Shown in pieces: positions 26,085 to 38,300 of a DNA stretch of 64,000 bases (positions are counted from its first letter, which is position 1; the number at the start of each line of letters is the position of its first letter). The stretch lies in contig RCAB01000110.1 in NCBI GenBank assembly GCA_003640385.1, positions 62,001 to 126,000 of the forward strand, written 5' to 3'. The notes beneath the pieces were generated by a model that was given only the letters and a program-made list of their open reading frames with translations, had not been told where the DNA came from and did no database searches. Source of the DNA: Setaria digitata (lineage: Eukaryota > Nematoda > Chromadorea > Rhabditida > Setariidae). A program made the position numbers and the translations under genes.

Positions 26085-28562
26085 TTAATGGATTTTAGAT
26101 GAGTATCGGTCAGCAGCAGCTTTTAACTTGATCAGCAAATCATTGGTTTTCACTAAAGCCAAAGGTGTCTGTTTTTCCTGGAAAAAGAAAAAAACATGAA
26201 TAATATCACTTCAATATATGACGAAAGAAATAATCATCCATTCACGTGTTGTTAAAGTACAATATTGTAGTTATTAATATGAAAAAAATGAAAGAAAAAT
26301 ACGCCTAAGAAAACAGCTAGAGAATCATTTCGTTTCACCCTTCTTCTAACTAAAATACTATTAATTCAGGTAGCCCGATACTCACCAGTAGAAAGTAAAA
26401 AATTACAATAATTTAAAGCTTAACTCTCGAGCACTCAAAAATAGTTGAAATGAACATAATTTAAACAACTTAATGAAAACCTTGTTTTCGAAATATAAGT
26501 CGGCACCATTTTCTGCCAACAATATAGCAATGTCTTCCCGTTGTTCTTCCACAGCCAAATGTCTACAATTTATCCTCACATTTGTCAACAGTTTCCAAAA
26601 CCTCTCTAATTAGTATTATATTAATTGATGAGAAATTTATTTCAAGTCTACTAATAAAAGAGTGATAAACAACGAAACGTCTGAAAAGCAAAAATCTCAG
26701 AATTATTTTGATGCTGATTACAAAGACAAAATGAAACAATAGATGAAGCTGAAGCTCTGTTCATAGAACAGCGGATAGTGCAGCAGATGTGAAATCGTCT
26801 GACGGAATAATGAGAATACTCAGAAAAATGACAGAATTTAAGTAAGTTAATAAGCCGGAAACGACAGTATTCCTCAGGTTAATGAATTAAAGGGACACAA
26901 AAAGAAACAAGGAAACATAAAATATAACTACTTCAGAACATTTTTAGGAGTATATTTTTTACAGCAGAATTGAAAAGGAAAAAAATTACCGATAAAATCA
27001 TTTATTGCTTCACGGAACAAAAAGCTTATAATCATCCAATGTATTTAGTAAACTTACAGAGGTGTACAACCAGCGGAATCAGTGAGATTAATCCTTAAGC
27101 TCGGTTCGCTTAGTAAAATAGGTACAATCTAAAAAAAATCTTTTTATTCAGTTGCAACATTCGTAACAACTTTATGGATAATGCGTGCACATGAAGTCGG
27201 AGCATTCAGCAAACTTACATGCAAACATATATTAGGTAGAATTTCAACGATATATTAACGGATTTTATCTACCTTTTCATGACCTTGAGAGGCAGCTCGA
27301 TGCAGTGGTGTTGCTCGATAATTGTCCTGTGCATTCACGTTTGCGCCATTTTTTAGCAAAATTGTCGTGATCTTAAGTATGCAAGTCATACTAAAGAATT
27401 TAAAACTCCAAATTAAGTCTGTTCATTAAAAAGGACTTTAATTAAAAAGCATATTAATCAACCAAAAAACGGGCTGCAAGTAATTGAAATAGCGTGAAAT
27501 CATACCTGTGGTCTATTTTTACTTGCAGCATAGTGTAAAGCAGTTTGTTTATTATTATTTGGAGTATTAACATTCACCAGAGGAAGATTGATTAAATATT
27601 TAACCACTTCTAGTCGTCCAGCTGAACATGCAATCATCAACGGTGTCCAACCCATCTGCAGTTTCGAGTAAATCTAGATTTCCAACAGCGCGGCATTTCT
27701 CATTAGAAGTGACGTAATATTAGGTATCTTAGGTATACAAGTATTCAACTAGAATCTAAAATTGGAGATTTGGTTTCATTATAAAAAAAGAGCTCTAATA
27801 TGAAAAAAAAAAAAAAAAAAAAAAAATTGAACTGCAAATGAAATTAAATAATTCAACATTAAAATTATTTTGTTTCCTGTAGCAGTGGATAATAGAAAAA
27901 GTCATCTCTTCTCGCACTTACATTTAAATAGAATTTCGTACGCNACATCTAGAATTATTTTGTTTCCTGTAGCAGTGGTAATAGAAAAAGTCATCTCTTC
28001 TCGCACTTACATTTAAATAGAATTTCGTACGCCAATCTATTTAAAGGACTTGGTTTCCTCTTATCTATCTACAAGAACATCCAGTATCATAACCTTCACA
28101 AAGATCTGAGAAAAATTAACTTGTATGATTCCAGACTTACGTCGTCTGGTGTTATAGCGTCATCTTCCTGCTGTGATATGCAGAACTGAACGATCTCTAA
28201 ACAACCACCACTTGCTGCCCAATGAATTGCTGTTCGACCAGACTTGAAAAAGGAATGTAATAGGTTAATGACAAACGATTTCATGAGAAAGCTTGGTCAA
28301 GAAAATGAATAAAAACCCAAACTTTTCTGAATTTCAAGCTTCGAGTTTGCTTATCGAACTGAGCAAAGAGAATAGTATTCCCCTTATGAGGATTTTAATA
28401 GAAAATAAATTATATCAGGGAAATTCCTACATCATCCTTCGCATATCTCAAAGTACCGTATTTCTGCAACAATCGTTTCGCATCATCTGCTCTATTCTGA
28501 CGCAGTGAATCGATAAGTTCTGCTCGAGCCATTTCTAATGTTTTTGCAGGTTTCTCGTCCAT
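26085..28562 (-). CDS. PSMD10: Gankyrin, 26S proteasome regulatory chaperone
   Basis: Seven exons (28562-28431, 28242-28141, 27655-27506, 27371-27273, 27128-27058, 26562-26481, 26177-26085) join in frame to 242 residues; human gankyrin has 226. Ankyrin repeats fill the protein after a short helical N-terminus: SGRTAIHWAASGG, GWTPLMIACSAGRLEVV, KQTALHYAASKNR, YRATPLHRAASQGHEKI and GCTPLHLAVEEQREDIAILL, followed by YFENKEKQTPL. LHYAASKNR and the ENKE..TPL ending are diagnostic of gankyrin among ankyrin proteins. The family helps assemble the 19S base by binding the Rpt3 ATPase. The start is preceded by a possible CTTAAG acceptor 7 nt upstream. The intron between exons 2 and 3 carries an N-flanked duplication that does not touch the coding sequence. 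Confidence 0.95.
27863..28032. repeat. Duplicated 80-bp segment around an N (likely assembly join)
   Basis: Positions 27863-27943 and 27953-28032 are the same sequence apart from one missing A, with an N at 27944 between them. It lies inside a gankyrin intron. The pattern is that of two reads or contigs that overlap but were not merged. Confidence 0.85.
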
Positions 28563-28944
28563 CAATTTCCTTAAGCGAAAAATTAGTGACAATACAAAAC
28601 AGTGAAACATCGATAATCAACAAAAAAACTCTTCCAACAATACAATTCTATCATAAATCTTACAAAATTTTTTGCTTTCTGTTTCTTCGGGCTACAACCT
28701 TAAATTTTAATTCCATCTTAAAAGCGTTTGATTAAAGGGAGCGAAAGGCTTATTACTCATCAACAATTCCTGCTATAACAGCTATAGTAGTAAAGCTATT
28801 AACACCAATAAGATGGTACATATCATCAATGGAAAACAAAATAATAGCGGAATGATTCCATCCGTAAAGCACATTACGAACATTAGCACCAATTTTCATT
28901 TGATATAAAAACATATAAAAACATAAGAAGTTTGACACATTGGT

Positions 28945-30610
28945 TTAAAAAATAATCGAAAATACTCGTTTCCTTAATATATACAATATAACAACAACAT
29001 ATAATAGTAATGCAAAAGTTATTAAAACTTTGTCTGTACATTCTCGCCGACCATATTTTGATATCAATTTCCCACCACTCTGAAGTGCAGAATATGATCA
29101 AAACTTATATAAGCTGAGCTTTTAATAAAAAAATTTTCAGAAGTTAGAACTCTCGTCCTGTATTATTATTTAACGAAAACAAATTGCCCATTCTTTAAAG
29201 GAAATTTTTTCCAAAATTTAGCAAGCTGAGATTAAGTACCTGTATATGAGCACCCAATGATGAATATTCACATTCCGTATCTCTAAGAAGAGATGACGAA
29301 TGAATTAATGTCGAAGTTGTGTCCTCAGACAGTTTCAACTGGTCGCTCATTTTTGTAACCAGTGATGTAAGGCTTTCTGTTGCCTTAAATATAAGTTAAT
29401 TCTTAATTCAGAGGTCAGACGTATCTAAAATTGAAATTCCGCAGCTGATTACGGCTACAGTTTTCACAAGCTTAAAATAATAAAAAAAAAATTATGACTG
29501 ACTGATTAAACAATAAAGCTTCACTGACTTAAACAACAAGCGAGAATTTTTTGAATCGTTTTCTTTATTGCTAACAATTAAAAAAAAAAAAAAGCTTAAT
29601 ATTAACGCATACTTTCAAGGTTTGCGCCTTCAGATTTTCAGCACGTTTCTGACGACTTCTAAGTTCAATGTCCTGAGAATCTTTACCATCTTGCAATAAA
29701 TATTTGCGTGACTGCATTTCTATAATATTTCTTTGAGGTTACACTGATCCATCAAACACACAAATTTTTGTATTTATTTAAAAAATCTTAAGTTTCAGAG
29801 TTTTATCCAATAAACTTACCCATGATTTTCGAAAATTCTAAAATTGCTTGACGAAGCATTTGGTGATTCTTTTCTAATTCACAGCGATGCTCCTTCACTT
29901 GAGCTAGTAACTCAACACGATCATTCCGAAAACTCATCTAAATGTGCAAATCACTACATAGCAATGTTCAAATAAATGAAAAATCCATCTACTTCACATG
30001 ATTATTAAGAAATAGAACGCAACAAAAATGGAATTACCTTATTTCCGAATTTCTCCAAGGCATCAATCAAATGGGCAAGTTCGGCCATTTCATCTTTAAT
30101 ATTTCGGGTGCACAGAGTTAATTCTTTCTGGGACATAAACGTCTGTTGCCTTCAAATAAAGCATTGTGAGAAGCGTTACACATATATATATCATATCCCA
30201 AAATGAATTATATGGACTAAGAATATGCACATAAATTCTAGGAAAATATATTTTAGACTGAGTAAAATTTACTTTTTTACTAAAGCCTTTGAACGATTTA
30301 TTGAGTCAACCACGGTTCTCTAGTATCATTGAAGTTATTTATATAGTTCCATTACGCTTATGGAATAAAAAATCTTTAGAGCAAAAAAGGAGCTGAAGCA
30401 ATATCGAAACTTGTGGAAACAGTTGACAGTAGTGCCTTCGTTAGCACATAATCTTAAAAGATGAAGTGCTTAATATTTAAACCACAGCTGATATTGTACT
30501 TCATCAATAAACACCAACCTAATTTCTTCGATATGATTTTTGATGGCAATATCAGCTTTAAGAATATCTTGCTGACAAACTTGTAGCTGTATGAGATTTA
30601 AATTTTGCAT
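28945..30610 (-). CDS. sec-20: SEC20/BNIP1-type ER SNARE
   Basis: Six exons (30610-30519, 30149-30038, 29937-29820, 29719-29613, 29383-29240, 29079-28945) join in frame to 235 residues, close to human BNIP1 (228). The first two thirds are charged and helical, as expected for the N-terminal domain and SNARE coiled coil. The C-terminus holds the family hallmark: GKLISKYGRRECTDKVLI leading into a single membrane anchor (VLITFALLLYVVVILYIL) and a short basic tail. Sec20 is a Qb-SNARE for Golgi-to-ER retrograde transport and acts with Use1, Sec22 and syntaxin 18. It lies 475 bp downstream of the cox-17 stop and 383 bp upstream of gankyrin, all on the minus strand. Confidence 0.93.
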
Positions 30611-31084
30611 CTTTCGATGTGACAGTTATGCTTCCCAACAGAATCACTTTTCTTCCTATCGGATATGAAACCAGCTTATTCACTTAATGAATTCCAAAAC
30701 CTGATAATGATAAAAGATTGGAAAACGTAGCTTCCCATAAAAATTTTACCTTTTCTTCATTAGATACTTCCAATAAAGAAAAAAAAAAAAAAAAAACCCA
30801 CTACTCAGTACTCAAATTATGTAGCGAATCGCAGCGCATATGCTAGTTCGGAAATGATGGAAACTGTGAAAAGAGATGTAAGTCAAATGACTTCGGCCTA
30901 CAGTCAACACTTTTCGAAAAGCTGAATGGAAGTTAACCGCAAGAAATTATCAAAGAATTAAACATGTATAGTTTACTATTTATGCAATTTCTATGGTTTC
31001 TAAAAATTTCATCGAAATGCGACAATGTTTACGACCAAACTTGCTAAGATCTATATAAACAGTGACAAAAATGACAATAACAAA

Positions 31085-31795
31085 TCACACTTCATAACCA
31101 TACTGCCTCATACACTTCTTATGAGCTTCTATTAGTTCTCCACAATGTTCTTCACCGAATAAAATAACGCATTCATCTCTGGCCTGCAAGTTTAGAACAA
31201 TTTGAGATTATGAAACTGAATGTTATGCAAACTAGTTCGACCATCTCAGTTACAAAACAGTTTTTCTATTAGTGGCTGTGTAATATTGTATATGCGGCTT
31301 ACTGGAAAAGGAGGTTCATGCCAATCTACGAAATTAGTTTTCAACTTTTTATTCGATGGATCTAGTTGTTTTACAATTTTCAAAGTGTTTTAAATTCTAC
31401 ATTTTTTTTATTCAGAGAAAATAGCTCATTTATTTAGCTGGTTTCTAGCGGTTATTCTTTTCTTTTTTTTTGTCTTGAACAACTTGAAAACCTGTATAAG
31501 AAGAATTACAAATGAAAAAATATTAAATTAAGACGAAAAAAAAAAAGTATTTTAGGTCAGTTCATGTTGAAAAATACAATAAAACAATAACATTCGACTA
31601 GTTTGACAATGTAACATCAAAACATCATGTAAAATACACAACATCGAAATTTTTACAATTGCCCCCCCCCCCCCCCCCCCCTCCTTTCAGATTAAATAAA
31701 TTGACCTTTTTAGTTTCTGGACAAGCGCAACATGGTTTTGGCTTTTTAAGACTGTCATCCTTCACTGATATCAAACATTCTTTACCGTCAGTCAT
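31085..31795 (-). CDS. cox-17: COX17 copper chaperone
   Basis: Two exons (31795-31706 and 31183-31085) encode 62 residues, the usual COX17 size. The copper-binding CCAC motif is present, followed by both Cx9C pairs: CPETKKARDEC and [11 protein letters not shown]. These form the coiled coil-helix-coiled coil-helix fold that is oxidised in the mitochondrial intermembrane space, where COX17 passes Cu(I) to SCO1 and COX11 for cytochrome c oxidase assembly. The ATG follows directly on TCTTACAG, an ideal trans-splice acceptor with no 5' untranslated base in between. The exon 1 donor is GTCAAT, slightly unusual. The intron contains a 20-nt poly(C) run. It is too short for a single-frame search to show. 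Confidence 0.96.
31662..31681. repeat. 20-nt poly(C) tract
   Basis: Twenty consecutive C bases within the cox-17 intron. A/T homopolymers are common here, but a C run of this length is unique in the window. Confidence 0.95.
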
Positions 31796-33532
31796 CTGTA
31801 AGATATGATTATAATAAGGAAGTTCAACTAAACATCAGTATACATCAGACTTTTGACAACGTTAGCATATTCCCAATATATCTCAAGATGCAAGAAACGA
31901 ACGAACTTGAGTTCTATTATTGCTTTATGACCCATTGTAGAATATAGAATTCGACTTCTACTCATTTACAATACGTCACAACACAACTATAACAAAACCA
32001 CTGTTTACCGATTGAGTCTGTTAAATGACTGAGTGAGTGATTTGAGACTATTTCTGGAAAAAATTCTGACAATTATGAGCAAACTATGACAAACAGAGAT
32101 GGACGAATGAGAATAGAAGGGAAAGCAGAGAGCATAGAACATAAATTTATTAGCTTACCACTTCTACTTGCGATTGTTAAATCTTCGACTAATTACACTG
32201 CCACTCTCGTTGTAAAGCTAGGTTGCTCACGTGAAATTAAGTTGAAGAAGCAGTAACAAACTGTTCGCGAAGTGAGTACAAATTTTCAAAGGGAAAATAA
32301 CTTTACTCAATACTCCTTTTTTATGCAGTTATGCAAAAACACAGAGACAATGAAAAGACGAGAATACGAAAAATAAAATCGAATTGAACCGATCATTTCT
32401 AAGCTGTTGAATTAACGAAAATTCTAACAATATGAAATTCAAGCCCGTACGCATTAAGTGTACGGAAATTTACGAATACGAACGAGGCAGCCAAGCGCGA
32501 GATTCTAGTGGCAAAAAAAATCTGAAATTATCTTATAAATGAAATATTGGCACAACTTTGCAAAAGCAGCCTGGTTGTTTTCCAAAAACAGTGTTAATAC
32601 CAATTAGTCGTCGGGCAATAATCGAGCAAGAAAAACAAAAATTTTAATGAGCAACAAAAGGTACAATTTTATAATATTCATCTAATTTTAGCAATGAATA
32701 AACCGGTAATTCAATTGGTGATTTACAGTGCTAAGGAAAAAATTTTTCTAGATGGATTAATATCAAAAAAAAAAAAAAAAATTAGAAAGACTTTGATGCA
32801 AGGTAACATTCTCTAAGAAAAAATATGATGCAGATGACATCATAGCATTTGAAACGAATAGAATTAAACTTTGAATTATGCTTTTCTAGAGATCGTAATC
32901 TGACGAAAAATGTCACTTACTAACCGATTTAATTATAAAAAAAAAAAATTAGAAATTTGTGTCTCTCACGGCCCTGGAGGCTCACTTAGGCTTCAGTGAT
33001 AGGATGCATGTACAGAAAGCAGGAAGTGTTTATGAATTTTAATGAAGTCTTGGAAAATGTTATTAAGTTAAAAAAATAGACGAGAGAACCAAATTCTTTG
33101 ACTTTATCCTGTTTTCAAAATCCAAACCAGCCGTTTTCCTATCAGTGAGAAGTTATTATCGATTCCATTCCACCTAAAAATAAATTTAGAGGAGAGAAAA
33201 TCAGACATCCGCTTTTAAACTGAAAAATCCAACTACTTAGTTAATTTCCAGGTAATTTAGGAGATACTGTTTGGAAGGCTAATAAATCAAAATTCCTGCT
33301 TATGAAAATGCGGTGTATCTGTGACTTGAATTTCCGAATATATTTAAAAGTTAAGTTTTAAAAAAAAGTCTAAAACTTTACTTATATCTCCCATTTATAT
33401 CCTGTATCTCCAAATCACTGCATTTTAAGATTACAACTAGGGAAGCAAACGATCTAAAAAGCTGTTTTGGAAATTAAAGATGAAAATAACCTGTGAACTG
33501 CATCATATAATACACCATTAAAAAATATAATT
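31796..33532. other. Spacer between ubc-20 and cox-17
   Basis: About 1.7 kb of AT-rich sequence without a supportable coding frame. It is long enough to carry an independent promoter for cox-17 and the genes after it. Confidence 0.55.
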
Positions 33533-34921
33533 TCATCCAAAAACATAATCAGTAGCTCTCGATAAGTCCCACCAATTGCAGCTCAGTGCCGAGATCGCTT
33601 CTTCCTGGAAAGAAAGATGCCGTAAACGGGAAAAATAAATATAAACTTGAAAACCAAACTTAAATTCCTGAATTTTGGTCACTTCAACTTCTATGAATTC
33701 AACCTGCTTGACCCCCATGTCTTTCAACTTGTCGATTTTGTTCCAAAATTCATCGTCTCGTCTGCCTTCCGCTTTCGCATAGTGCTGCGCCCAAAACCGT
33801 GCTGTTCGCTAAATTTAATAATGTAGATATCTACTAAAAAAAAAAAAAAAACAATAAATTGAACAGTTATTAACATTTCGATTACAAATAAATTAGTTAT
33901 CTGACCTTGTAAAGTTGCGGATTATCCATATACTGCCTCGCAACAACAGCATCCTGAGGGTCATTTGGCTCGGGTAAAGTTAAAAGCGCTTGGATACTCA
34001 GTAAAACAGTACGCAAAGTTAGAGAAGCAGCCCTGCAAAACTGAGGGTATATATATAACACGATATTGTTTCATGTTATCTCTAAAAATCAAACCCACAA
34101 ATATTCCACATTACGAGACTATCTAGTCCCTGAACAATTAGCCCGCCAAATAAATATTTCAGAAAGAATGGAAAATTTTCAGGTTTATATTGGCAACTTA
34201 CCACTGCTCTTTTAATATATCAAGACAAATTGTCCCGGTCTGCGAACTGATATTTGGATGCCAAATTTTTGTAATAAATTTGCACTGTAAAAAGTATCAG
34301 ATACTTTTTAAAAAATGAAGAGTAAATGAGAACAGTACCGTTACACTGAAATTTTTTTTGCACTGACTTATTTCAAATTGCGTTACTTCGAAAGAAAAAA
34401 ATTGATTTGAAATTACAGAAAATTTTCTAACGACTTTCTACGAAACACTCACTACAGGTGGTTGAAAGGGATATTCATCTGGAATTGTGATATCCAACGC
34501 ATAAGTACCACCTTCGTATGGACTGTCCGGTGGCCCGCGTATCTCCCCTCGTATTTTTGTCAGCGAGTCATTCCTGATTTCAATCATTACACCTGTTTCT
34601 GCCAGCTGAAAATTTTGAATAAAAAATTCAAATTCCAAGTTCTTTTGAAATTTCCGCTTTGACAGAAAAAAAAAAAAAAAAAAAAAAAAACAAAAAAAAA
34701 TAAATTCAGAGATCCGATGCATTTTACCTAGATTTGCTTCCTGATTTCTTCCTGACTTCCTCTATCATAATCAACTGTGCTGTCGACTTAAATTTCTATA
34801 CATACACAGAAATAAGAAAATGCAGCAACGTATTTTGAAAGAAGGCACAAACTTCTTTATTGGTGATTATTTCTTTGCATTCTCGTTGCACACGTGAGAA
34901 AGCAATATTCTGAGACATCAT
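33533..34921 (-). CDS. ubc-20: Ubiquitin-conjugating enzyme E2-25K (UBE2K) with UBA domain
   Basis: Six exons (34921-34853, 34605-34453, 34284-34202, 34032-33906, 33808-33704, 33604-33533) join in frame to 202 residues (human UBE2K 200). The UBC fold shows [24 protein letters not shown], the WHPN motif and the active-site cysteine in [12 protein letters not shown] (about residue 94). A C-terminal UBA domain follows ([19 protein letters not shown]), which separates this family from other E2s and fits C. elegans UBC-20. The enzyme builds Lys48-linked ubiquitin chains. Two ATG codons stand in tandem; I start at the first. A TTTTCAG acceptor lies about 30 nt upstream. It is divergent from dpy-19. 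Confidence 0.96.
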
Positions 34922-35306
34922 AGGAATGGCCTGGTCTGGATTGATCGACTGAAAATTAACATTTCATACAAAAACAGAGCTGCAAAAGAGACGAGGAACT
35001 GAAGACCAATTCATTGAATGAGATACTAGAATACTAGAAGATGGAGCACTTACGCTACTTGTGAAGGCAAATGGATACGACGCTCACCTATACGTCAAAC
35101 CCCAACTAATGAGATGACGGTGACCCCATCAGCTCTAAATTTTCACGACTCTCTTTTCACAAGGCCGCGAGACAGCTGTTAAATGAAGGCTTATCCTGAT
35201 TCATTTGCCGTACTGATTCGGTTGATTCGTGTTGGATTAGGTGGGTTAGTTTTGTGTTATCTTTGAGTTGATTTCAGGTGACCCGCTGGGTTAACTCAAA
35301 TTCATC
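34922..35306. promoter_or_regulatory. Divergent ubc-20 / dpy-19 promoter region
   Basis: The start codons of ubc-20 (-) and dpy-19 (+) are 385 bp apart, so both promoters must fit here or overlap. The stretch is less AT-rich than the flanks. On the plus side a GATTTCAG acceptor at about 35278 lies 28 bp before the dpy-19 ATG, a likely spliced-leader site. No core promoter motif is identified. Confidence 0.6.
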
Positions 35307-38300
35307 ATGGCCAAGTTAGTAAGGAAGAAGGAATTAGCTGTTGGGAAGGAAGAACGAAAACCGGGAGTGCTAAAGAAGTCGAGTCTGTGGTCAAAATGCT
35401 GGGTTACTGGGGTGATGCTGACGGGTTTGTGCTATGTTTAATTCTTTCTCTGATATGTTAGTACTTATGAATAGCACTGATTTTTGATCCTTAGACTTAA
35501 AGTAAGGTGTTAAATTAATATTGCTCCCGGAGAGTTACTATAGAATTATCTACATACTTTTCTAAACAAAAGAAACACACCGTTAGCATTATGCCAGTCA
35601 GGAAGAACCGTTGTAAAGTTGTATTTCAGAATGATCGTTCTATTCTCATACATATATGCTAGAGAACAGTCATACTTTCCCTAGTTTCATGTTTATATGG
35701 GCATTATTACATGTCCTTTCAAAGCAGTCTGATCGAACGCGAACTGAACTGTCACTTTTGATGAATATGTTTTTTTATTTTTTTTTTTTTTTTTGTAGTC
35801 CTACACTATTTGTTTCTCTACACGTATAGACATAGAATACAATTCCCACATAGGTTTTGTATATAAAGAGCTAAGGTGGATTTTTAATCGTTGGACTAGC
35901 ATGTCTGTGTGTATCATCGAAAATTTTTGTAGTTGGAAGTATTCATTCCTAGAAGTTCGTAGGTAGCATTTAATTCATTCCGGCAAAAATTCATTTTGAG
36001 GAAAACATTCGGCACATCTTGTCTTGTACTGCATTCAGAAGTTTGACTCCTTATAAACTTTTATGCTACATTAAGACAAGCATTTATAATGATTCCTGCA
36101 GATCAAAAAATATTTACGCTGACTGAATAGTTATTGTAATTGTTAACAAGTGCATTGAGTACTTCTTTACAATGACAGTATCAAAACAACAACTTTTATT
36201 AATGAATTTAATTGTTCAGTATTGAGTTTCGTGCCTGAAAATTAGTTAACGAAAAGAGATATTTTATCATTTTGCTTTACATTAGCTCATCTCAAAAAAA
36301 AGAAAACCAGCGATCAGTGATTCTACACGGTTTCAATGTTTTAATGCGTCGTTTACAGCAAGAAGCAGAATTAAAAATTTTTCAGAACAAACAAGTTTTT
36401 TTTTTTTTCCGAAAATGATGATTTATCCAATATATCTGGAAGTCTTTGAAATTCTAAAACGTTTAGAGAAGTTACCTACATTTCCTTTACTTTTCTGATG
36501 TTAGGATTGTAGCACCCGGCGAAAGTTGTATTCATCCGCTGGAAGAATAATTCGATTTCCTGGAATTTGGCCAGTTTTAGAACATCCTTTCTGATTTTAA
36601 CAGATTTGAATAAAATGAATTTGAAGAATAGGGTTGAATCAACCTCCTGTTTTGAGAGACTTCTTTTTTCGATATTGTCTCGATAAAAGTCCTTGATTTT
36701 ATCAGTTAATTCGAGCCTTCTTAATTTTTCCATTGCTCTGCAACTCCTTTTTTAGATTTATTTGTCTACTTGTAGACAGAGTAAACCTGGATTAGTTGGT
36801 TATTGTTTTAGCTTTCTTGCATTTATCGCATTTGTGACATTTTGACATCTTGCTGAGGCGGTCTTGAAATTTCTTCACTTTTAAAGATTTTCTTCAAAGC
36901 TGATTATAATAGAAATAACCTTCGTTGTGCTTGACTCAAACTATGAATTATCTCTTTGAGTGCTTCAGGCACATCATTTTCATCATTCCATTTGTCATAT
37001 TCCATGTTCAACTCTAAATCACCGTCCAGTTTGTTTCTGATAAAATCATTTATAAGATTGGGATCATTGCTATCGGTGGCTTGCTGCAATCGTTCCAACT
37101 CTTTCGCACCACAGCGATCTAGTATTGTTCGTACACATTTAGGCTCGTTTGCGTAGCATTCGAATTTATCACTCTTCCTATACAAGGAATGAAGGCGGTA
37201 ACATTTGATGGATATTTACAATTCTGCTCTTTACATTTATAAAAAGTTAGTATTTTTTTTATAAAGGCATACTGAAAGAGCTTCCTAATCATATTCCACA
37301 GCCAAATCAGGATGTTTTCTGTTGCTTCTTTTTTTGCACGTTTTTCGTTGTAATACTCCAGAATGGCATACTGATCTATCTGCGGTAATTCTCGTTCAAC
37401 TTTTGTGTTCCAGAGAACACGAATTATACTGTATATGGTTGCATTCTGAAATTTAAGTCATTAGATTTATTTGAACTTTTAAATTGGAAGAACTAAAATA
37501 TAGTTAGAATTTAAAAGGCAGGAAAAAAAAAAATAAGTGAAAAGACTTACTCTGTATGCTTCAGCATATTTAAATTGTTCCTTTGTGAAATTTAGCGGTG
37601 CGAATGCATTCAGGAAATCTCCATCAATGTCCATCGCAGAATTATCTGGAACCCTATATCTAGCGTCTACGAAACTCTCCGGTGTTCTATCGTTTGCTCG
37701 GAGCAACTGTAAGTTCGAAGTAGAATTAATATTTTTAGCCTAACTGCATTAACGATTAATTGCAAAGGATATTTTAAATTTGTATATTCTACTACATAGA
37801 AGCTAGGGAGCTTATCAAGTTCTAAAGCAGTGTAAACGGCTAAGGGAAAATTAAGAATAAATGCCTAATTTGTAGTTGGAGTTTGCTCTGAAAATTTTTG
37901 AAGATTTTTTTTTNGTTCCTTTGTGAAATTTAGCGGTGCGAATGCATTCAGGAAATCTCCATCAATGTCCATCGCAGAATTATCTGGAACCCTATATCTA
38001 GCGTCTACGAAACTCTCCGGTGTTCTATCGTTTGCTCGGAGCAACTGTAAGTTCGAAGTAGAATTAATATTTTTAGCCTAACTGCATTAACGATTAATTG
38101 CAAAGGATATTTTAAATTTGTATATTCTACTACATAGAAGCTAGGGAGCTTATCAAGTTCTAAAGCAGTGTAAACGGCTAAGGGAAAATTAAGAATGCCT
38201 AATTTGTAGTTGGAGTTTGCTCTGAAAATTTTTGAAGATTTTTTTTTTTATTGAAAAAATATTGGATACTAAAAAATTGCCTTTAAAAAATAATAAAAGA

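Noticed and set aside
37915..38044. Second copy of an exon of the nested gene
   Set aside because: It begins abruptly at an N and duplicates its neighbour including intron sequence, so it is treated as an assembly artefact.
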